Shown here one piece after another: positions 23,308 to 31,139 of a stretch of DNA of 37,504 nucleotides. The stretch is from assembly GCA_964398195.1 (NCBI GenBank), contig CAYNLW010000011.1, forward strand, positions 1-37,504. The letters run 5' to 3'. The notes under the pieces are model-generated. The model saw nothing but the letters and a program-made list of their open reading frames with translations. It ran no database searches and was not told where the DNA came from. A program made the position numbers and the translations under genes. The DNA comes from RFPI01 sp964398195. Its GTDB lineage: Bacteria; Pseudomonadota; Gammaproteobacteria; Burkholderiales; Methylophilaceae. Positions within the stretch are counted from its first letter, which is position 1, and the number at the start of each line of letters is the position of its first letter.

Positions 23308-23358
23308 GTGCACTGAAGTGCACAGTGAGATACTAGTCAGAGTTGCTAGAGATGTAAA
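23308..23358 (-). promoter_or_regulatory. comEA-like promoter with palindrome at the start site
   Basis: On the minus strand, TTTACA (23358-23353), exactly 17 bases, then TAGTAT (23335-23330) give a good sigma-70 promoter. The predicted start falls on the perfect inverted repeat GTGCACT-GA-AGTGCAC (23308-23323). Upstream of the -35, the sequence to 23466 is extremely AT-rich and could act as an UP element. Confidence 0.6.
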
Positions 23359-23466
23359 TATTATTTAATTAAAACAAATACTTATATTGATTTAATTGAT
23401 AAAAATAAGGAAAAAATTTTTGCCTGTTAAAAAACTATGAGTTGATTAGATTTAGAATTTTTTAGG

Positions 23467-24180
23467 CTAACTTTGCAAACTTTGCTGAATCTGTTGCAAC
23501 GCCAGCAAGGGATTGGCGGCTTGCGTGATAGGCCGGCCTATCACTAAATAACTAGACCCAAGGGCAAGCGCTTGGCTGGGTGTGACTATGCGGGTTTGAT
23601 CATCTTTGGCGCTATCTGTCGGACGTATGCCGGGCGTGACCAAGCAAAATTCTTCACCGCAATGTGCTCTTAACATGGACGCTTCTTGTGCTGAACATAC
23701 CACACCGGCTAATCCAGCTTGTTGGGTAAGTAAAGCCAGTTGTTTGACCTGCTCGGTCAGCGACTGTTGAACACCGACTTGTTTTAATTCCGCCTCTGAC
23801 ATGCTAGTCAGCACAGTCACAGCAATTAGCATGGCGGGGTGCTTGCTGTCCTCAACCGCTTTTTGTGCGGCTTGCATCATGGCCAAGCCACCGCTGGCAT
23901 GCACATTCAACATCCATACCCCCATATCGCAGGCGGCAGCACAGGCTTTGGCGACGGTGTTGGGGATATCGTGAAATTTCAAATCCAGAAACACCTTAAA
24001 GTCGCGCTTTACCAAGTCCCGCACCAAGTCTGGCCCGGCGCTGGTGAACAGCTCTTTGCCCACTTTGAGTTTGCATAAACTAGGGTCTAGCTGTTGCACT
24101 AAGTGCATGGCTTGTGTTGCCTCAGCGTAGTCTAAGGCGACGATAATTTTTGCCTGATCAGACATATGAGATGGGCGCAT
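23467..24180 (-). CDS. pyrF: Orotidine 5'-phosphate decarboxylase
   Basis: A 237-residue TIM-barrel enzyme making UMP, the last step of de novo pyrimidine synthesis. The catalytic Asp-Lys-Asp region is FLDLKFHDIPNTVAKA, substrate contacts lie in the N-terminal VALDYAE and KVGKELF, and the C-terminal phosphate loop is TPGIRP...YLVIGRPIT. The first ATG overlaps the lapB stop as TAATG, so translation is coupled; the alternative Met at residue 6 (MSDQAK, 24165) would also fit. In many gamma- and betaproteobacteria pyrF follows lapB, as here. Confidence 0.96.
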   Translation of the reverse strand: MRPSHMSDQAKIIVALDYAEATQAMHLVQQLDPSLCKLKVGKELFTSAGPDLVRDLVKRDFKVFLDLKFHDIPNTVAKACAAACDMGVWMLNVHASGGLAMMQAAQKAVEDSKHPAMLIAVTVLTSMSEAELKQVGVQQSLTEQVKQLALLTQQAGLAGVVCSAQEASMLRAHCGEEFCLVTPGIRPTDSAKDDQTRIVTPSQALALGSSYLVIGRPITQAANPLLALQQIQQSLQS

Positions 24181-25340
24181 TACAGGTGGCTTTCATCGGG
24201 TTCAGAAGGCAGCGATTCCCATGCGTTACATGCTGGGCATTGCCAATGGAAATGTTTAGCACGGAAGCCGCACTGCTCGCAACAGTAGGCGCTACGATTG
24301 CCTATGCTGCTGCGTACCGTTTGCAAAATAGTATGCACTTCAGCGTTCGCCGGTTGATTCAGCGAGCGGGCTTTAAACAGATGTTCCAATGTTTGCAAAC
24401 TGGGTTTGCGCTGCAAATCTTGTAGCGCCATATGCTCGGCGACCTCGCTGCCTTGTTCATTTAAAGTCACATCAAATAAGACATTAAACAAGGAGTGCAA
24501 TTTATATTTTTCAAAATAGCCGTGTAGCAGTTGTATGCCATCGGACATTTTCTTTAGAGCTTTATAGCTATTCAGCATTTTCGGTGCGATTAAAGCCAAA
24601 TAGCGGGGCTCTTGAAATTCGATGCGTTTCCATACCGATAAGGCCACCTTGTGATTGCCCTCGGCCGCTTCCATATCGCCCAACATAATATTGGCGCGTA
24701 CGCAGTCTTTATTGGCCTCCAGCGCCATTTCTAGTTGTTGTCTAGCGCTATGGTTATCTTGCTCTATCACCGATTTCACCGCCAATTCGCAATAGTATTG
24801 CGCAATCTCTTGGCGGAAAGGCACGCCAGAAATGCGTTCTAGCTCGGTGGCGATTTTTATCGACTGTTGCCATTCACGTTCGCGGGTATAAATTTCTAAC
24901 AAGGCGCGCAAAGCGGCTTGTTGGTAGCGCTCATTGGTGAGGGTGACAAAGATTTCTTCGGCGCGGTCAAACAAGCCAGCTTTTAAATAGTCTTGCGCCA
25001 ATTCTGCGCGCACCGCCATTTTTTGTGCGGGGGCTAATTCTTGGCGCTGCAATAGGGAAAGGTGCAAATTAATGGCGCGGTCGATTTCCCCGCTGCGACG
25101 AAATAAGCTGCCCAATGCGAAATGCAGCTCTAGCGATTCCGCGTTGGCTTTTACCGCTTCAGAAAAGGCTTCAATCGCCTTGTCTTGCTGGTCGCTGATA
25201 AGAAAGTTCAGGCCTCTAAAATAGGCCGCTGGCAGGCTGGTCGTCTCTGACAGTAATTGCTTGATATCCACCCGCGCGGCTATCCAGCCTAGGGCGAAAA
25301 ATAAGGGCAGGGTGAGTAACCACCAAAATTCAAATTCCAT
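24180..25340 (-). CDS. lapB: LPS assembly regulator LapB (YciM), TPR protein
   Basis: A 386-residue inner-membrane protein. One N-terminal transmembrane helix (about residues 5-21, WWLLTLPLFFALGWIAARV) anchors a series of tetratricopeptide repeats (about 35-320). A C-terminal rubredoxin-like metal domain has CEQC and CPAC pairs (about 352-375). In E. coli LapB acts with FtsH to control LpxC and so balance lipopolysaccharide synthesis. Its usual partner lapA, expected between ihfB and lapB, is not present: only 194 non-coding bases lie there. Its stop overlaps the pyrF start. Confidence 0.94.
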   Translation of the reverse strand: MEFEFWWLLTLPLFFALGWIAARVDIKQLLSETTSLPAAYFRGLNFLISDQQDKAIEAFSEAVKANAESLELHFALGSLFRRSGEIDRAINLHLSLLQRQELAPAQKMAVRAELAQDYLKAGLFDRAEEIFVTLTNERYQQAALRALLEIYTREREWQQSIKIATELERISGVPFRQEIAQYYCELAVKSVIEQDNHSARQQLEMALEANKDCVRANIMLGDMEAAEGNHKVALSVWKRIEFQEPRYLALIAPKMLNSYKALKKMSDGIQLLHGYFEKYKLHSLFNVLFDVTLNEQGSEVAEHMALQDLQRKPSLQTLEHLFKARSLNQPANAEVHTILQTVRSSIGNRSAYCCEQCGFRAKHFHWQCPACNAWESLPSEPDESHL

Positions 25341-25486
25341 GCTATTTCTTTAGTCCTTAAGTGTGTTTGCACCATGCTAGCGAGTTGCATATGCGGGTAA
25401 TACTTTGCTTGCTAGTCTTGCGATTGACACTGCAACTAGCCGCAAGGCTTAAGAATTTTACTTTTATGAGTGTAAAAGGGCTAGGT

Positions 25487-25518
25487 AAAAAAAAGCAGTT
25501 CCCGAAGAAACTGCTTTT
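25487..25518 (-). terminator. Terminator of rpsA-ihfB with UUCG tetraloop
   Basis: On the minus strand GCAGTTTC and GGAACTGC pair around a TTCG loop, with flanking A and T runs of four to eight bases. The C(UUCG)G tetraloop is unusually stable. It lies about 17 bases after the ihfB stop. Confidence 0.9.
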
Positions 25519-25534
25519 GCTAAGTCAATCCTGA

Positions 25535-25819
25535 CTATTTGAGTTGGTCAACCCGCTCACGCAATTCCTTGCCAGCTTTAAAGTGCGGTACATGTTTGCC
25601 AGGTACTTGCACTTTGCTGCCAGTTTTCGGATTGCGCCCTACCCGTGGTGGACGGAAGTTCAAACTAAAACTTCCGAAACCACGAATTTCGATGCGGTTG
25701 CCATCAGCCAAATGCTTGGTCATGGCATCAAGAATCGCCCGTACTGAAAGCTCGGCGTCCTTGCCCATCAATTGTGGGAATTTGGCAGTTAAATTTTGAA
25801 TCAGCTCAGATTTAGTCAT
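25535..25819 (-). CDS. ihfB: Integration host factor subunit beta
   Basis: A 94-residue HU/IHF-family DNA-bending protein. The family signature GFGSFSLNFRPPRVGRNPKTG, including the Pro that intercalates at the kink, lies at about 46-66. The N-terminal MTKSELIQNLTAKFPQL and position behind rpsA identify it as the beta subunit. ATG 25819 is chosen: the upstream in-frame codon at 25825 is TTG, and AAGG lies 7 bases before the ATG. The gap to rpsA is eight bases, so rpsA-ihfB is an operon. The alpha subunit gene is not in the window. Confidence 0.96.
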   Translation of the reverse strand: MTKSELIQNLTAKFPQLMGKDAELSVRAILDAMTKHLADGNRIEIRGFGSFSLNFRPPRVGRNPKTGSKVQVPGKHVPHFKAGKELRERVDQLK

Positions 25820-25827
25820 AGCCAACC

Positions 25828-27543
25828 TTACTCGTTATTTTTACTGTCCATTTTGGCTTTTAACAAGGCGCCCAAATTGGTGGTGCCGGCGTTAGCGGGT
25901 GTTTCTGCTTTAGCTTTCTTCACTGTTTCAGATTTTTCACCTGCGTCTTTAGCCTTGATAGATAAACCGATCACGCGATTCTTGCGGTCGATATTCACTA
26001 CCACCGCCTCTACATTGTCGCCCTCTTTGAGCACTTCAGTGGCGTCTGCCACTTTCTCTGCAGAGATATCGGCTGCTTTGATATAACCATCAACATCGGT
26101 ATCTAAGCTGATGGTTGCGCCCTTGGCGTCCACTGCTTTAACCGTGCCTTTGACCAAGGCGCCTTTATCATTCATTGAAGTGTAGGCAGTAAAGTTATCG
26201 CCATCTAATTGCTTAACGCCTAAAGAGATACGCTCTTTCTCAACGTCTATGCTAAGTACAACAGCGGTTAACTCATCACCTTTTTTGTAGTTGCGTATGG
26301 CTTCTTCGCCACTCAAGTTCCATGACAAATCAGACAAGTGCACTAAACCGTCTATGCCACCTGACAAGCCGATGAATACACCGAAGTCAGTGATGGACTT
26401 GATTTGACCAGTGACTTTATCGCCTTTCTTATGGCCGCCAGCGAAATCTTCCCATGGGTTAGATTGACACTGTTTCATGCCTAAAGATAAACGACGACGC
26501 TCTTCGTCAATTTCCAAAATCATCACTTCAACTTCATCGCCTAATTGAGCGATCTTGCCGGGATGTACGTTCTTATTGGTCCAGTCCATTTCAGATACGT
26601 GAACCAAACCTTCGATACCGGGTTCGATTTCTACGAACGCGCCGTAATCTGTCAGGTTAGTTACTTTACCGAATAGACGTGTTTGCACTGGGTAGCGACG
26701 GCTTAAGTTGACCCAAGGATCATCGCCTAATTGCTTAATACCCAAGGAAACGCGGTTTTTGTCTTGATCAAATTTGAGTATCTTGGCCTCTACTTCTTCG
26801 CCTACTGTCAACACCTCAGATGGGTGTTTAACACGGCGCCATGCCAAGTCAGTGATATGTAGCAAACCATCGATGCCGCCCAAATCAACGAATGCACCGT
26901 AGTCAGTGATATTTTTAACGATACCTTTCACTACTGCGCCTTCTTTTAGGCTATCCATCAACGCTTCGCGGTCTGTGCCCATGCTGTCTTCCAACACAGC
27001 GCGACGAGATACCACGACGTTGTTACGTTTGCGATCTAGCTTGATGACTTTGAAATCCCATTCTTTATTTTCGTATGGGGTAGTGTCTTTAACAGGGCGC
27101 AAATCAACTAATGAACCTGGCAAGAAAGCACGGATACCGTTGACCATGACAGTCAAACCGCCTTTAACGCGACCATTCACCATACCTTTGATGATGCGGC
27201 CTTCGTTCATGGCTTCTTCCAGATCTAGCCATGCAGCCAGACGTTTTGCCTTTTCGCGTGATAGCTTGGTTGAACCATAGCCATCTTCTAGGGATTCGAT
27301 ACACACCTTAACGAAGTCGCCCACTTGGACTTCTACTTCGCCACGGTCATTTAGGAATTCGTTGGCGTCAATAACGCTCTCGGACTTCAGTCCGGCGTTT
27401 ACCACGACAAAATCTGAATCGATGGATACGACTTCTGCGGTAATCACTTCACCGGAACGCATCTCTTGACGGGATAAACTTTCTTCAAATAATGCTGCAA
27501 AACTTTCGCCGCTATTGGCGCTGGAGGTTGGTGCTTTAGCCAT
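25828..27543 (-). CDS. rpsA: 30S ribosomal protein S1
   Basis: A 571-residue protein with six S1 (OB-fold) repeats. Each later repeat shows the pattern G-x-V-x-x-I-T-D-[YF]-G-[AV]-F-[VI], for example IVKNITDYGAFVDLGGIDGLLHITDL, and ends in a VSLG/LSLG-type strand. Repeats 1-2 dock on the ribosome and repeats 3-6 bind mRNA. E. coli S1 has 557 residues; the difference lies in the termini. The start codon lacks a strong ribosome site, as in E. coli rpsA, where translation is autoregulated. The leader has two terminator-like hairpins. ihfB follows after eight bases. Confidence 0.97.
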   Translation of the reverse strand: MAKAPTSSANSGESFAALFEESLSRQEMRSGEVITAEVVSIDSDFVVVNAGLKSESVIDANEFLNDRGEVEVQVGDFVKVCIESLEDGYGSTKLSREKAKRLAAWLDLEEAMNEGRIIKGMVNGRVKGGLTVMVNGIRAFLPGSLVDLRPVKDTTPYENKEWDFKVIKLDRKRNNVVVSRRAVLEDSMGTDREALMDSLKEGAVVKGIVKNITDYGAFVDLGGIDGLLHITDLAWRRVKHPSEVLTVGEEVEAKILKFDQDKNRVSLGIKQLGDDPWVNLSRRYPVQTRLFGKVTNLTDYGAFVEIEPGIEGLVHVSEMDWTNKNVHPGKIAQLGDEVEVMILEIDEERRRLSLGMKQCQSNPWEDFAGGHKKGDKVTGQIKSITDFGVFIGLSGGIDGLVHLSDLSWNLSGEEAIRNYKKGDELTAVVLSIDVEKERISLGVKQLDGDNFTAYTSMNDKGALVKGTVKAVDAKGATISLDTDVDGYIKAADISAEKVADATEVLKEGDNVEAVVVNIDRKNRVIGLSIKAKDAGEKSETVKKAKAETPANAGTTNLGALLKAKMDSKNNE

Positions 27544-27556
27544 TCAATTAGGTACC

Positions 27557-27693
27557 TAAAAAATTCCACTACAAGAGGATGACAGCGTAGTGGGTTAGTT
27601 AAAAAAATTGCAGGTTTGGGGGCCTGCAATGCCATTTCTATCGAAAATGATAGGAAAGGGCGCAATTGTATAACAAAAGCTGGACAGAAGTAA
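27557..27693 (-). promoter_or_regulatory. rpsA promoter and structured leader with two terminator-like hairpins
   Basis: On the minus strand, TTACTT (27693-27688), 17 bases and TACAAT (27670-27665) form a promoter, followed by T and GCGCCC. The leader then holds a small CTATC/GATAG hairpin. Next comes a perfect 8-bp stem ATTGCAGG/CCTGCAAT (27630-27607) followed by a T-run, and then a 7-bp stem CCACTAC/GTAGTGG (27593-27566) followed by AATTTTTT. The rpsA ATG lies about 15 bases further. The first T-run hairpin has the full form of an intrinsic terminator inside the leader, suggesting attenuation; it could also stop read-through from cmk. Confidence 0.6.
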
Positions 27694-27804
27694 GCCATTT
27701 TGCGGAAAAAAACTAAAAAAATGAGGCAATTAAGACAGGTTTGGCAGTGGCTTAGCTAGCTATTAGGGTTTGCTTTGCTAAAGGCTAGCTAGAAAGTATG
27801 TCAA

Positions 27805-28494
27805 CTAGCGAGTTAAACTGGCTTGATACCACTGCAACACTTGTTGTATGGCGCTGGCAATATCCATGGCATCAGTATTTAACAGATGGGCGTCTGCCAC
27901 TTGCATTAACGGCGAGTTGGCGCGTTGGCTATCGCGTTGGTCGCGCTGTTGCAGATCTTGCAAAATGGCCTGATAGTCAGCTTGCACACCGCGTTCTAGC
28001 AGTTGTCGATAGCGTCTTTGGGCGCGCACTTCCGCGCTGGCGGTGAGAAACACTTTGCATTGCGCATCTGGAAAAATCACGCTGGCCATATCCCGCCCAT
28101 CTGCCACCAAGCCGGGCGGTTGGCGCAGTCTGTGTTGCCAATCCACCAAGGCGGCGCGCACTTGCGGGTGCACCGCCACTTGAGAGGCGCCTTGGCTCAT
28201 TTGCTCGCTACGCACTTGCGCCGAGACTTCTTGTTCATTCAAATAAATCAACTGCTCGCTAAAACGCACCGATAGCTGGCTGACCAAGTTGCCCAAAGCC
28301 ACACCATCGTGCCAAGCGATGTCATGTTGCAAGCCAGCCAAAGCCACGATGCGGTATAAAGCACCTGAATCTAAATAATGAAAGCCCAGTTGTTTTGCCA
28401 CCCCTTGCGCTACCGTGCCTTTGCCGGAGGCCGAGGGGCCGTCTATGGCAATAACGGGCACTGCTTGTTGATGCGATGTTAGCTGGGCTGACAT
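27805..28494 (-). CDS. cmk: Cytidylate kinase
   Basis: A 229-residue nucleoside monophosphate kinase phosphorylating CMP and dCMP. The P-loop GPSASGKGTVAQGVA is near the N-terminus (about 18-32), followed by YLDSGALYR. VADGRDMASVIFPDAQCKVFLTASAEVRAQRR contains the substrate and lid regions. It overlaps the end of aroA by 16 bases, so the two are coupled, in the conserved tyrA-aroA-cmk-rpsA order. After its stop a 22-base-loop hairpin of TAGCTAGC/GCTAGCTA (27753-27791) may end the upstream transcript, though it has no T-run. Confidence 0.95.
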   Translation of the reverse strand: MSAQLTSHQQAVPVIAIDGPSASGKGTVAQGVAKQLGFHYLDSGALYRIVALAGLQHDIAWHDGVALGNLVSQLSVRFSEQLIYLNEQEVSAQVRSEQMSQGASQVAVHPQVRAALVDWQHRLRQPPGLVADGRDMASVIFPDAQCKVFLTASAEVRAQRRYRQLLERGVQADYQAILQDLQQRDQRDSQRANSPLMQVADAHLLNTDAMDIASAIQQVLQWYQASLTR

Positions 28495-29780
28495 ATTTGG
28501 GCGAAACGCTCAAAGTAATCGGGGAAAGTTTTTGCCACGCAGTCGGGGTCGTTGATGCGTATAGGCACACCGGCCAGACTGACTAGCGAAAAGCACATGG
28601 CCATGCGGTGATCGTCATAAGTATCGATCAGCACATTGGGCACTAGCTGGGCTGGCGGAGTGATGCGCAGATAGTCTTGGCCTTCATCTACTTGCGCACC
28701 TAGTTTGCGTAACTCCTTGGCCATCGCGCTAATGCGGTCGGTTTCTTTGACGCGCCAGCTGGCAATATTGCGCAGCGTCGTGGTGCCGCTGGCAAATAAA
28801 GCCATCACCGCCAAGGTCATGGCAGCGTCTGGAATATGGTTGCAATCTAAATCTATTGCGCGCAATGGCTGTGTAGCACGTTTGACCAAAATGGCATTGG
28901 GCAGATAGCTAATCTGTGCGCCCATTTTGATCATCTCATCGACAAAGCGTATATCGCCCTGAATAGAATCTTGGCTCACCCCCTCGATACGCAGACCATC
29001 TGCCCCTGCGGCAATCGCGCCGGCAGCCAGAAAGTAAGAGGCAGACGAGGCATCGCCCTCGACAAATATTTGTTGAGGGCTTTGATAGCAGCTATTGGCT
29101 GCAATGGAGAAGCGTTGCATATCCCCTTGAATATCCACCCGTACGCCAAAACGCTGCATTAGATTCAGCGTGATAGCGATATAGGGTTTGGAAATCAGCT
29201 CGCCCACCACCTCAATCTCAGCCGCCTGTCCGGTGATAGGCAATGCCATCAACAGCGCAGTCAGAAATTGGCTAGAAACATTGCCACGAATTTGTACACG
29301 CAAAGGCGTTTGCAGTTGTGCAGGGTGTATGGCGAGCGGCGGAAAGCCAGCATTTTGCAAATAATCAATACGGCAACCCGCTTGGCTTAAGGCATCGACC
29401 AAATCGCCTATGGGACGCTCGTGCATGCGGGCAATGCCAGATAGTTGATATTCGCCTTGGGCAAAGGCGAGGGCGGCGGTTAGCGGACGAAAGGCGGTGC
29501 CGGCATTGCCTAAAAATAATTCGGCGTGACGATTGGGAAACTTGCCCTGACAGCCGCTCACCAACCAATCATTGAGCGCTTGTTGTTGCAAGCCTATGCC
29601 CAAGGTTTGCAGCGCTTCTAGCATACGCGCGGTGTCATCTGAGGCGAGCAGGTCTTTGATTAGGGTATCGCCTTGCGCCAAGGCGGCCAGCAACAAAGTG
29701 CGATTAGAAATGCTTTTCGAGCCGGGCAGTTTAACGCTGCCAGCCACTTGGGCGACGGGGGATAAATCTAATACACGCAT
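28479..29780 (-). CDS. aroA: 3-phosphoshikimate 1-carboxyvinyltransferase (EPSP synthase)
   Basis: A 433-residue two-domain inverse alpha/beta barrel enzyme of the shikimate pathway, joining shikimate 3-phosphate and PEP. The N-terminal GSVKLPGSKSISNRTLLLAALAQG and LFLGNAGTAFRPLTAAL are signature regions; the GNAGTAFRPL loop resembles glyphosate-sensitive class I enzymes. RVKETDRI and DDHRMAMCFSL lie in the C-terminal half. ATG 29780 is chosen because it overlaps the tyrA stop as TAATG; the frame extends eight codons further upstream but would intrude into tyrA. The stop lies inside cmk. Confidence 0.96.
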   Translation of the reverse strand: MRVLDLSPVAQVAGSVKLPGSKSISNRTLLLAALAQGDTLIKDLLASDDTARMLEALQTLGIGLQQQALNDWLVSGCQGKFPNRHAELFLGNAGTAFRPLTAALAFAQGEYQLSGIARMHERPIGDLVDALSQAGCRIDYLQNAGFPPLAIHPAQLQTPLRVQIRGNVSSQFLTALLMALPITGQAAEIEVVGELISKPYIAITLNLMQRFGVRVDIQGDMQRFSIAANSCYQSPQQIFVEGDASSASYFLAAGAIAAGADGLRIEGVSQDSIQGDIRFVDEMIKMGAQISYLPNAILVKRATQPLRAIDLDCNHIPDAAMTLAVMALFASGTTTLRNIASWRVKETDRISAMAKELRKLGAQVDEGQDYLRITPPAQLVPNVLIDTYDDHRMAMCFSLVSLAGVPIRINDPDCVAKTFPDYFERFAQICQPS

Positions 29781-30664
29781 TACTGTTCTCTTTGTTTTGC
29801 CCAAGCGTTACGCGCTTGACTGGCGGTTTCAAGAAATTGCTGCAAGCCTTGTTGGTCGGCTTGTTTAAGCAGGGTTTGCAAATGACTGAGCACCGCTTGA
29901 TATTGCGCAAGTTCACTTAACAGCGCTTGGCGATTAGCTAAGCTGATATCGCGCCACATCTCGGCAGAGCTGCCGGCAATGCGGGTAAAGTCTCTAAAAC
30001 CACTGGCGGCAAAGGCGAATAACTGTTCAGCATTGTCGCGCTGGGCGATATCATGCACCAAGGCAAATGCTAATAGATGCGGCAAGTGGCTTACGCTGGC
30101 AAAAATAGCATCATGTTGTTGCACGCTCATTTGGCAAATATTGGCGCCACACTGTTGCCACATATGGCTAACCGCCTCTATCTGCGCCGCGCCATTGTGG
30201 GCATTGGGGGTGATAATGACATTCTTGCCTTGGAATAAATCGGCCTTAGCCGCCGTGACGCCGCTTTTTTCTGCCCCCGCAATGGGGTGCGCGCCGACAA
30301 ATTGACGTAACAAATGTTCAGGTTGATCGCTATGTTGCGCGGCTTGCGCGACATACTCGGCAATATCTGACTTGGTACTGCCCACATCGCTAATCACCGT
30401 CTGAGGCTCAAGATGCGGCATGATGGCCTGCAAAATAGCAGGTGTTTGCGCCACCGGCGTGGCAATCACCAGCATATCCGCTTGCTTGAGTGCGGCTGCC
30501 ACGTCTTGATGCGCCTCGTCTATCACGCCCAAACTCAAGGCCTGCTGCAAACTCTCCGGCCTACGCCCCACCCCCACCACACGCTTCACCGCTCCTTGTT
30601 GTTTCAACGCCAAAGCTAGTGAACCGCCTATCAAGCCAACGCCAAAAATAACTAATTTATTCAT
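29780..30664 (-). CDS. tyrA: Prephenate/arogenate dehydrogenase (TyrA family)
   Basis: A 294-residue NAD(P)-dependent dehydrogenase of tyrosine synthesis. The Rossmann motif is LVIFGVGLIGGSLALALKQ, with VIATPVAQTP and SDVGSTKSDI next. GAHPIAGAEKSG is the substrate-binding loop with the catalytic His. It lacks a chorismate mutase domain, so it is the monofunctional type. Two adjacent ATG codons (30667, 30664) can start it; the longer frame to 30757 passes through the predicted promoter and is less likely. It heads tyrA-aroA-cmk on the minus strand. The pheA/hisC-type genes that often precede it are absent, and hicAB lies upstream instead. Confidence 0.93.
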   Translation of the reverse strand: MNKLVIFGVGLIGGSLALALKQQGAVKRVVGVGRRPESLQQALSLGVIDEAHQDVAAALKQADMLVIATPVAQTPAILQAIMPHLEPQTVISDVGSTKSDIAEYVAQAAQHSDQPEHLLRQFVGAHPIAGAEKSGVTAAKADLFQGKNVIITPNAHNGAAQIEAVSHMWQQCGANICQMSVQQHDAIFASVSHLPHLLAFALVHDIAQRDNAEQLFAFAASGFRDFTRIAGSSAEMWRDISLANRQALLSELAQYQAVLSHLQTLLKQADQQGLQQFLETASQARNAWAKQREQ

Positions 30665-30694
30665 CATGAAATTTGCTGCCGCAGCGCCAAACAC

Positions 30695-30709
30695 AAAGGC
30701 CGCATTGTA
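30695..30709 (-). promoter_or_regulatory. Candidate tyrA -10 box with GCGGCC discriminator
   Basis: On the minus strand TACAAT (30709-30704) is followed directly by GCGGCCTTT (30703-30695), some 30 bases before the tyrA start. No good -35 was found. The arrangement resembles those ahead of rpsA, metG and the thioredoxin-like gene. Confidence 0.35.
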
Positions 30710-30860
30710 GCATTGAAGCGGTTGCGGTTGATGATTAATATATCGTTTGGTAAGCACAATTGGGCCAATGCAAGCGAAAAAATTATGCTACAGGCCTAGC
30801 TTAAGACATGGGTCAAAAATAAAACCAAACGACCTGACTTCAACAAAATAACAGCGTGAC

Positions 30861-30890
30861 TAGACTGAAATAAACAAAAATGTTTATAAT
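30861..30890 (+). promoter_or_regulatory. Candidate hicAB promoter
   Basis: TAGACT (30861-30866), 18 bases and a consensus TATAAT (30885-30890) lie 26 bases before the hicA ATG. Short TGTT/AACA half-sites flank the -10 box and may belong to a HicB operator, but the symmetry is weak. Confidence 0.55.
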
Positions 30891-30916
30891 GTAACAGCAC
30901 GCAGAAAGTCCAATCA

Positions 30917-31093
30917 ATGAAACAAAGCGAGTTTGTAAGATGGTTGCGTGCTAGGGGTGCCCGATTTGAAGATGGCACTAAGCATCTCAAGGTGTATTGC
31001 AATGGCAAGCAAACGACATTGCCTAGGCATCCAGCAAAAGAATTAAAGCTTCCTTTGGTTGAAGCAGTTAAAAAACAACTGGGGCTAAAGTAA
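30917..31093 (+). CDS. hicA: HicA mRNA interferase toxin
   Basis: A 58-residue protein, exactly the length of E. coli HicA. It begins MKQSEFVRWLRARGARFEDG and has the dsRBD-like HicA fold signature, with the catalytic His23 in GTKHLKV and the conserved LPRHPAKELK segment. HicA toxins cleave mRNA and tmRNA. All landmark residues are intact, so it should be active. The ribosome site is weak (GAAAG), in line with low toxin expression. hicB follows after 46 bases. Confidence 0.93.
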   Translation: MKQSEFVRWLRARGARFEDGTKHLKVYCNGKQTTLPRHPAKELKLPLVEAVKKQLGLK

Positions 31094-31139
31094 ATTGCAA
31101 ACAACTAAATTTCAAAAAAATTAAATTTGGAGAGCCATG

